Origin: an uncultured Clostridia bacterium | Lineage (GTDB): Bacteria; Bacillota; Clostridia; Oscillospirales; Ruminococcaceae | Assembly: GCA_947627875.1 (NCBI GenBank) | Contig: CANQXS010000001.1 | Span: forward strand, 208,684 to 272,683 | Direction of reading: 5' to 3' | DNA length: 64,000 bases | In this document: positions 8,974 through 14,797 of the stretch, piece by piece | Layout of the letters: each line of letters begins with the position of its first letter | How positions within the stretch are numbered: the stretch's first letter is position 1 | Notes under the pieces: generated by a model | The model's database searches: none | What the model was told of the DNA's origin: nothing | The model's input: the letters and a program-made list of their open reading frames with translations, nothing else | Translations under genes and position numbers: made by a program

Positions 8974-10167
8974 CTAATGAAGCTTTATTCCCCGCTTTTC
9001 GGCGACGGCTTTGTCGATAAACGTCACCCATTTTACGACCGCACGCGGGTCGGTCGGCTGAAGATAAAGGAGCTTTTTCTTCCGGTAAATGTCAAATTCC
9101 TTGTTCGGGGTGTATGGCGTTCCGCCGAGAATAGATAGCTCGACGTTGTAATCAACGCTTTCACCGAAGACACTTCCCGACAGCCTGAGCCGTTCGCGGT
9201 CGAGATACAGATGCCCTTCTCCCGCGCTCAAATCCATATTTCCGTCCTTCCCGACGGCTCCAATTCTGATATCGTCCTCCATAGCTCCGCCGATATCGAG
9301 CCCGTCGAGCTGCCAATAGAACCACTCGTTTATAGAGCGCATTCTGCCGTTTGTAAAGCGAAAATCGTCTTTCAGCTCGGTCTCGAAGCCGCAGGAGGTG
9401 CAGGAAACCCTGCAATTCTCGGCTTTCAGGGTGAACTCGCTGCCGCATTCGGGGCATTTATACAAAACGCCGTCGAGCCCCTTTACGGTGTCTTTGGCGG
9501 GGTATCTTCTCCCCGCGGCGGATATCTCGTCGTCGTGGAAGATGACTTCCGATAGGCGGCTGTCGATATCTTCGACAGAAAGCTCTTTGATCTCCTCGGC
9601 TGAAAAAACCTTCGAGGTCGAGACCGTTACAAGCCCCTTTCTGAAGCCCTTATACCACTTCGGGTCGGCGAGCGCAGCTCCGGTCGATGTTACGCAATAG
9701 ACCGGTATTTCAAGCCGCTTTACAAGCTCCGCAGTCCCGGGCGTTACGGGAAAAGTATGCGCTACTGCGTTCATTCTTCCCTCGGGGAAAAGGACTATTA
9801 CGTTCCCCTCGGATTTCGCGCGGAGGATTCCCATTATCGTTCCCGCGTCGGCGCAGAACATCTTTTTTGATATCACATGCCCGAGGTGAGTGAGTATCCA
9901 CCTTATCAGCGGCTTTGCGAAGAGATGTTCGCTGAGAACGAAAGTCGGCAGATATTTTTTGCAGGCAATTCCGACGCAAATATGGTCTATTCCCGAAATA
10001 TGAGGAGCGATTATCAGCGCGGGACCCTGCTTCAAATCAGCAAGCCCCGAGCGGTCGAATTTAAACCGCGTTCCTATAAATATGCGAAAATATGCCCGAA
10101 GCGCGCCGAAGCCGAGGTTGTAGACGATTCTGTTCGGTCTTCCGACTTTTTTCTTCGGCTTCGCCAT
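8974..10167 (-). CDS. PlsC-like 1-acyl-glycerol-3-phosphate acyltransferase with zinc-ribbon tail
   Basis: 397 aa. The N-terminal half is a glycerolipid acyltransferase with the HX4D motif (His56, Asp61) and a second block FPEGRM. The C-terminal half (from about 225) contains a zinc ribbon, CPECG then CTSCG, and a beta-rich region with no family I recognise. The acyltransferase part suggests phospholipid or lipid-anchor acylation at the membrane; the tail may bind a partner or RNA. Strong AGGGGAG site before the ATG at 10167. This is much longer than stand-alone PlsC (about 200-250 aa). Confidence 0.85.
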   Translation of the reverse strand: MAKPKKKVGRPNRIVYNLGFGALRAYFRIFIGTRFKFDRSGLADLKQGPALIIAPHISGIDHICVGIACKKYLPTFVLSEHLFAKPLIRWILTHLGHVISKKMFCADAGTIMGILRAKSEGNVIVLFPEGRMNAVAHTFPVTPGTAELVKRLEIPVYCVTSTGAALADPKWYKGFRKGLVTVSTSKVFSAEEIKELSVEDIDSRLSEVIFHDDEISAAGRRYPAKDTVKGLDGVLYKCPECGSEFTLKAENCRVSCTSCGFETELKDDFRFTNGRMRSINEWFYWQLDGLDIGGAMEDDIRIGAVGKDGNMDLSAGEGHLYLDRERLRLSGSVFGESVDYNVELSILGGTPYTPNKEFDIYRKKKLLYLQPTDPRAVVKWVTFIDKAVAEKRGIKLH

Positions 10168-10270
10168 AAACTCCCCTCCCCGCTCCTGAAATTATTTTAT
10201 CATAAGGTTTACAAAATATCAATACAAATAAGCAAATTTTTGCAGGAATATATTCAAAAATTGCCTGTAT

Positions 10271-10299
10271 TTGATTTCTTGAAATTTTTGTGGTATAAT
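10271..10299 (+). promoter_or_regulatory. Promoter of the DinB-like gene
   Basis: TTGATT, 17 bp, TATAAT, with extended -10 TGG, 35 bp upstream of the GTG at 10334. Confidence 0.85.
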
Positions 10300-10333
10300 C
10301 TCGCTATAAGATATCGTTAAAGGAGAGACAGCC

Positions 10334-11041
10334 GTGATAATTAAATGCGTATGGGAACACAACGGCGGCGACAGCCTGCTGTTTGCGGATAACTTTGTCG
10401 GAGCGTTTACACGGGGCGCTTCTAAAGATTCCGCGCTTCAAAAAATGCCTGCCGAAATCAGATCATATTTAAGATGGAAAGGCGCTTCGGCGCCGGATGC
10501 CCTTGAAGCCGAGATAATTCAGGAAAAGCAGTCGGAGCTCACCGTTTGCGACGCCGATTCGGATGTCATTTTTGACAGCGAAAGAAAAGAGTTGAGTATG
10601 TCTGAATATGCGGAACTGAAAGCGCTCGCCCTTAAATCGGCGCAGGATTTTTTGACGCTTTTTCAGGCTGTACCCGATAAAAACAAAAGCTGTCTGCCTG
10701 TAAGAGAAACATTCTACGGTCGGGCTCCACGCACTGCCTTTGAGATGTATGAACACACAAAGAGCGTAAACGGCTATTACTTTGGCGAGATCGATGTTCC
10801 TGCGGACGGCGAAGGCGACATTTTATCTTGCAGAGAGCGCGGATTTGCTTCGTTCGAAAACCGCCCCGATTTTCTTAAAAACACGGTCTTTCTCGGCAGT
10901 TATGACGAAGAATGGTCATTGAGAAAAGTATTGAGGCGCTTTATTTGGCACGACAGGATTCACGCTAAGGCTATGTACAGAATGGCGGTAAAAACATTCG
11001 GTCACGACTCAGTGCCGAACGTATTTCGGTTCGATACATAA
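10334..11041 (+). CDS. Hypothetical protein, possibly DinB-like
   Basis: 235-aa soluble protein, GTG start with AAAGGAGAG just upstream. The first 50 residues (CVWEHNGGDSLLFADNFVGAF and a following PAEIRSYLRW) resemble a HicB-like fold. The C-terminal part ends in an Arg-rich helix with HDRIH (H-x3-H), as in DinB/YfiT four-helix metal-binding proteins. The assignment rests on these short patterns only. It is a single-gene unit with its own promoter and terminator. Confidence 0.6.
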   Translation: MIIKCVWEHNGGDSLLFADNFVGAFTRGASKDSALQKMPAEIRSYLRWKGASAPDALEAEIIQEKQSELTVCDADSDVIFDSERKELSMSEYAELKALALKSAQDFLTLFQAVPDKNKSCLPVRETFYGRAPRTAFEMYEHTKSVNGYYFGEIDVPADGEGDILSCRERGFASFENRPDFLKNTVFLGSYDEEWSLRKVLRRFIWHDRIHAKAMYRMAVKTFGHDSVPNVFRFDT

Positions 11042-11045
11042 AAAA

Positions 11046-11070
11046 GACGGCATGGCGCCCGCCATGCCGT
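11046..11070. terminator. Bidirectional terminator
   Basis: Stem ACGGCATGGC/GCCATGCCGT with a GCCC loop. On the minus strand it is followed by CTTTTTT, after the bactofilin-like gene; on the plus strand it closes the DinB-like gene. Confidence 0.85.
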
Positions 11071-11077
11071 ATATTTA

Positions 11078-11809
11078 TCATATTTTCACCTGTTCTCCGA
11101 CGGTTGACGAGCTGTCGACCTCGATGCTTTCGCTGTATTCTACCCGCTTTATCGCGCAGTCGGGACCGATCCTGACGTTCTTTCCTCTGACTACGTTCGA
11201 CGTCGTATTAACAAGGCTTACTTCGTCGCCCTCGATTATCGGGCAAACGAGTTCTCCTTTGTTTTTTGAGCCGAACGAAAACGGTCCTATGCGCAGCGAC
11301 CCGCTGTTGTTATTGCTTATTCCGACGTCAAGCTTCGTGCAGCCTATCTCTCCGACGGTGTTTTTGCCGTAGAGCAATATGGTGATGTTTTCGGCGTTCA
11401 GAAGCCCGTGTATGCTTGAGCCGCCGCTTATCCTGATATTCTCGCCGGTCATATCCTTTTCGACTTGTACCGACCCCGAGATCGCAGCTTCGGTGCAGCT
11501 TACGCTTCCTTTTATATGCGACGAGCCCGATGATTTGAAGTCTTTGCATTTAAGGTCGTTTTCGATATGCCCCGAGCCCGATACGGAAAAGCTTCCGCAT
11601 TCGACGCTTTTTTCAAAATGCCCCGAGCCGGATATCCTTATCTCCTCCTCGCAGACGGCGTTTCCGTTAAAATGCCCCGAGCCGCTGACGTGAACCGAAC
11701 GGCAGCGCAGGTTTCCGTCTATTCTCCCCGAGCCGGAAATATGAACGTCTTCGTAATAGTTTCCCTCGGCGCTTACCTTGCCGCTCCCCGAAATATGAAT
11801 GTTTCCCAT
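11078..11809 (-). CDS. Bactofilin-like polymer-forming protein (YhbE/YhbF type)
   Basis: 243-aa protein made of a repeating beta-helix motif: ISGSG recurs about every 18-22 residues (HISGSGKVS, HISGSGRID, HVSGSGHFN, RISGSGHFE and so on), each followed by a short Cys-containing strand. This matches bactofilin-type DUF583 domains, which self-assemble into filaments next to the membrane. The gene directly follows a yhbD-type regulator, the same pairing as yhbD-yhbE-yhbF of Bacillus subtilis, where the bactofilins affect flagella and envelope processes. Here no motility genes are visible in the window. Confidence 0.85.
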   Translation of the reverse strand: MGNIHISGSGKVSAEGNYYEDVHISGSGRIDGNLRCRSVHVSGSGHFNGNAVCEEEIRISGSGHFEKSVECGSFSVSGSGHIENDLKCKDFKSSGSSHIKGSVSCTEAAISGSVQVEKDMTGENIRISGGSSIHGLLNAENITILLYGKNTVGEIGCTKLDVGISNNNSGSLRIGPFSFGSKNKGELVCPIIEGDEVSLVNTTSNVVRGKNVRIGPDCAIKRVEYSESIEVDSSSTVGEQVKI

Positions 11810-11821
11810 AAATTTACCTCC

Positions 11822-12205
11822 TCAATGTTGCTCAGCGGCGCTCTTTGCCGCCTCTAAAATGCTTGTTTTGCCGCCGTTCGCCGATACGGTTATATCGGTG
11901 ATGTCGGAAAGATAAAATACCGCGTCGCCGTATTTTGTAGTCACCTTCACAGTCGGCGACTCAGCCCGCTTTTCAACGAGCTGCCGTGCGAGCTCCTCGA
12001 GCGGGACGGAATCCTTTTTCGAAAGTATCTCCTCTACCCTTCTGCATATGAGCTCGCGGTTGAAAAATGTCTCCTGACCTGTAAAGGTCGACTTCTTTAC
12101 AAGCCATTCCTCGGGAATCAGCCCCATTCGCTTCCAGCGGTAGAGCGTTCCGTAGGATATCCCGTATTTTTCGAGCAGCTCTTTTTTCGAGATAAGCTCC
12201 TGCAT
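11822..12205 (-). CDS. YhbD family HTH regulator (DUF4004)
   Basis: 127-aa protein. The N-terminus (MQELISKKELLEKYGISYGT, then LYRWKRMGLIP) is a MerR-like winged HTH. The remainder is a short beta-rich domain of the YhbD family. It lies 12 bp upstream of the bactofilin-like gene and probably controls the operon. The start at 12205 is set by AAAGGAGG six bases upstream; the longer frame would run through the promoter. Two palindromic sites in the promoter suggest autoregulation. Confidence 0.85.
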   Translation of the reverse strand: MQELISKKELLEKYGISYGTLYRWKRMGLIPEEWLVKKSTFTGQETFFNRELICRRVEEILSKKDSVPLEELARQLVEKRAESPTVKVTTKYGDAVFYLSDITDITVSANGGKTSILEAAKSAAEQH

Positions 12206-12225
12206 ATTTGCCTCCTTTCGTATGA

Positions 12226-12276
12226 GCGTAACAATGTTACTGTCATGAGTGTAACATAACATTGTTACGCTGTCAA
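12226..12276 (-). promoter_or_regulatory. yhbD promoter with two palindromic operator sites
   Basis: On the minus strand TTGACA (12271-12276), 17 bp, TACACT (12248-12253). GTAACAATGTTAC at 12228-12240 is a perfect 13-bp palindrome at about the transcription start. A one-mismatch copy at 12256-12268 fills the -35/-10 spacer. Their centres are 28 bp apart. A protein bound to both would block RNA polymerase. Confidence 0.82.
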
Positions 12277-12299
12277 GGGGTTTTTGATAAAAATTTAAA

Positions 12300-12338
12300 A
12301 AAATATAAAAAATTATCCCCCGAAAGTTCGGGGGATAA
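12300..12338 (-). terminator. Terminator of the sigma/anti-sigma operon
   Basis: Perfect 12-bp stem TTATCCCCCGAA/TTCGGGGGATAA with an AG loop, followed on the minus strand by a long T-rich tract. Confidence 0.9.
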
Positions 12339-12349
12339 AATCTGTATGC

Positions 12350-13417
12350 CTATTCCGTGACGACCTTGTTTGAAATGACCTCTCCGGTTCGCGCATCGAT
12401 GACGATTTCCGCGCGTATAGAAGTTTCCCTCAGCTGGAGCACTGCCAAATAAACGTCGGTGCCGTAGCCGCTTTCAAAGGTCTTGTCTCCCCTCGTCTGG
12501 GTCTTTGCAACGAAGCTGAGCGCCATATAATACATATTGTCGCCGTTGAAGTAGTCGTAAGGGCTGTATTTCAGGCTGTATTCCTCCAAGACGATTCGGT
12601 TCGCCCTGTAAAGACCGATATATTTGCTGCTCGGCTCGTGCCTGTGCCTGTCGGCTTTTTTGCCCTTTTCCTCGGTTATCGAAGCCTTCGAGACCTCGCC
12701 CGTTTCGGAATCGACGGCGCATTGATAGATATATCCGCCATGGGTGATCTCTACGCTCATTTCCTTCTTTTCGGGGTATACCGACGCCGAAAGCGAGCCG
12801 TCGCCGCAGTTTGCGGTGTCATAAAGCCCAAACCAGTCCTGAGCTATAAACTGAGCTTCGACCGGAGTAAGCGGCTCTGCGGATGGCATTTCGTCGCTGT
12901 TCTTAACGTCTGATAGATGCTCCTCCCAGCCTTCATCGGCATTTCTTTCGTAGCTCACTACTTCAAATGTCTTCGCGTCGACCTGAATATCGTATTCAAA
13001 CCCCGCGACCTTGAAGCCGACGTTATATATCGGCGCGAGCCCATCGAGCCCGAAATTAACCGATGATTCCTCCGCCGACCTGTCGTAATCCAAGCCTCCG
13101 ATAAGCATTTCTGCGATGCTTTGGCTCTGCTCCTCGCTGTCGGCGTGTGCAACGGCAAATTCGAGCGCAGCGCCGTAGGCTTTGTTTCTCATAACATCCT
13201 TTGTATACGGCGAGACATACGCCGCGACTGCCGTAAAGCTTGCGGCAAGTATCACCGCGGCGCAGGCAGCCGCTATCGCCGCTTTGCGGGCTAAACCCTT
13301 CTTCATTATAATATTTCTCCTTTCCGATTCCGCCCGTTTGACCCCCGCTTCAACGCTTTTTCCGAGGTCGTCGGGAACGGGTATCGCGTTCAGTGCGTTC
13401 CTGATATCGTTGTTCAT
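12350..13417 (-). CDS. Anti-sigma-like membrane protein with PepSY-type repeats
   Basis: 355 aa. Residues 1-45 are cytoplasmic and charged. One transmembrane helix follows (about 48-70: AAIAAACAAVILAASFTAVAAY). The outer part has two or three PepSY-like segments (for example FEVVSYERNADEGWEEHL and IVIDARTGEVISN). The ATG overlaps the stop of the ECF sigma gene (ATGA), so it is probably the cognate anti-sigma factor, holding the sigma at the membrane. PepSY domains suggest it may sense a protease or an envelope signal; this is inferred from position and topology. Confidence 0.75.
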   Translation of the reverse strand: MNNDIRNALNAIPVPDDLGKSVEAGVKRAESERRNIIMKKGLARKAAIAAACAAVILAASFTAVAAYVSPYTKDVMRNKAYGAALEFAVAHADSEEQSQSIAEMLIGGLDYDRSAEESSVNFGLDGLAPIYNVGFKVAGFEYDIQVDAKTFEVVSYERNADEGWEEHLSDVKNSDEMPSAEPLTPVEAQFIAQDWFGLYDTANCGDGSLSASVYPEKKEMSVEITHGGYIYQCAVDSETGEVSKASITEEKGKKADRHRHEPSSKYIGLYRANRIVLEEYSLKYSPYDYFNGDNMYYMALSFVAKTQTRGDKTFESGYGTDVYLAVLQLRETSIRAEIVIDARTGEVISNKVVTE

Positions 13418-13926
13418 TCCGAGCACTCCTTTCTCAACTTGTTCATAGCGCGGTAAAGCAAGGTTTTTGCGGTTCCGAGAGGGATCTTCAGCTCTTTTGC
13501 CGTTTCTTCAAGGCTCAGCCCGCAGATATGCCTTAAAACAACAGCGCTTTTCTCGCGCTCGTTAAGCGCCTGCATAAGCCTTTCGAGCAGTGCCGAGGCA
13601 ACGGCGGCGTTTTCGGGAGACGGCGCTTCGGTCGGCATATCCGTCTTCTCGTCGAGCGAAACGGTGCGGCTGTTTTTCCTGAGGATATCAAGCGAGCAGT
13701 TTATAGCCGTTTTCACCGCCCAGGTTCGGAAGTATTCCGGACTTTTCAGCTTTCCTATACCTCTGAAACAGCGGTACGCGGTCTCCTGAACGGCGTCGCG
13801 CGCGTCTTCGCTGTTTCTGACGTAGATATACGCTACGCGGTAGAGCTCGCCCGATACCTCGGAAAAAGCAGTCATAAAAGCATCACGGTCGCCCGACCTC
13901 AGCTTTTCCGCAAAATCGCCTTCCAA
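13414..13926 (-). CDS. ECF RNA polymerase sigma factor
   Basis: 170-aa sigma-70 family protein with region 2 (AYIYVRNSEDARDAVQETAY, about 32-51) and region 4 (EREKSAVVLRHICGLSLEE then LKIPLGTAKTLLYRAMNKL, about 117-163). TTG start at 13926 with AGAGGTGA upstream. It is coupled to the downstream anti-sigma-like gene by an ATGA overlap. An ECF-type promoter lies upstream, consistent with positive autoregulation. Confidence 0.93.
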   Translation of the reverse strand: MEGDFAEKLRSGDRDAFMTAFSEVSGELYRVAYIYVRNSEDARDAVQETAYRCFRGIGKLKSPEYFRTWAVKTAINCSLDILRKNSRTVSLDEKTDMPTEAPSPENAAVASALLERLMQALNEREKSAVVLRHICGLSLEETAKELKIPLGTAKTLLYRAMNKLRKECSE

Positions 13927-13968
13927 GTTGATTCACCTCTTTTTTGCTTTTTTGTAACGTTACGACAG

Positions 13969-13998
13969 TTAGACGCGGAAATCGGAAGAAAAGTTTCA
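13969..13998 (-). promoter_or_regulatory. Candidate ECF-type autoregulatory promoter
   Basis: On the minus strand TGAAACTTTT (the -35 hexamer at 13993-13998) and CGTCTAA (13969-13975) are separated by 17 bp. This matches the -35 'TGAAAC' and -10 'CGTC' pattern of ECF sigma factors, not a sigma-A promoter. A GTAACGTTAC palindrome lies just downstream at 13954-13963. Confidence 0.72.
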
Positions 13999-14024
13999 AA
14001 AAAACGGCGGAAATCTCCGCCGTT
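13998..14024 (-). terminator. Terminator of the 14024-14770 gene
   Basis: Stem AACGGCGGA/TCCGCCGTT followed on the minus strand by seven T residues. It overlaps the stop codon of the upstream gene and abuts the ECF promoter. Confidence 0.88.
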
Positions 14025-14770
14025 CAAGTTTCAAAGTATTTATTCAGCCTGTAGACGTAATATCTGCCGTCCTTCGAGACCCGCTCTACCGTTTTCAGAT
14101 AGCTTAAAATGTTCAGCGCGGCGTTCGCGATCTCGCGCGATACCTTCGCGCATTCGGCGTAATCCTTAGAGGTGAACTCCTTCGGCAGCCCCTCTGGAAT
14201 GAAAACAAGGTAGTCGGCGGGATTGTCGAGGATAACGGAATCCCCTATTGCAAAGGGTATCCGCTCGAGGCGCTCCGAGCGCTTTCTGCCGCTGTGCTTT
14301 ATTTCGCGGTATTCCTCGACGTCGAACAGCATCAGGCGGACCGTCAGCTTGTCCCAGTCGAGGAAATACTTGATTTTATAGAGCTCGGGGATCGCGCTGT
14401 AAAAGCTCCCCTTCCGCGGATAGCGATAGGTCTTAACAACGGCGCCGGTATCCGGGTCGACCTGGAGCATTTTGCGTATGCGCGGTATCGGGTGGACTAC
14501 GGTAACGTCGTACCCCTCGAGCATATAGTATTCGAGCTTTTCGCGAAGGGCGTTCAAATTCCGAGTCTGTATCTCCGTTATGCGGTCGTCGCGGCAGATA
14601 TCCGCTGTAAAGGGACCAACCTTTACTTCGTGGCAGCTCTTGTCGGGCTCAAAATAGTTCTTGAGGAAGACGTGGAGATACTTTTCCGAAAGCGTCCCCA
14701 CGCCGTTGTCCTCATGAAGCTCTTCTATCGACTTTGAAGCGAGCTCTTCAAAGCGCTGATAATCGGTCAT
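14024..14770 (-). CDS. Hypothetical protein with PD-(D/E)XK-like N-terminus
   Basis: 248 aa, soluble, not recognised as a named family. The N-terminal part has Glu29, then VGPFTADICRDDRITEIQT, in which Asp57 and Glu66-x-Gln68 have the spacing of a PD-(D/E)XK nuclease core with Gln in place of Lys. The rest has a PIPRIRKM segment, a basic strip (HSGRKRSERLERI) and a C-terminal winged-helix-like stretch (SREIANAALNILSYLKT). It could be a nuclease-fold DNA-binding protein. It is followed by its own terminator. Confidence 0.65.
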   Translation of the reverse strand: MTDYQRFEELASKSIEELHEDNGVGTLSEKYLHVFLKNYFEPDKSCHEVKVGPFTADICRDDRITEIQTRNLNALREKLEYYMLEGYDVTVVHPIPRIRKMLQVDPDTGAVVKTYRYPRKGSFYSAIPELYKIKYFLDWDKLTVRLMLFDVEEYREIKHSGRKRSERLERIPFAIGDSVILDNPADYLVFIPEGLPKEFTSKDYAECAKVSREIANAALNILSYLKTVERVSKDGRYYVYRLNKYFET

Positions 14771-14797
14771 AATTTGTAAAGCATCTGTAAAGCTGAA

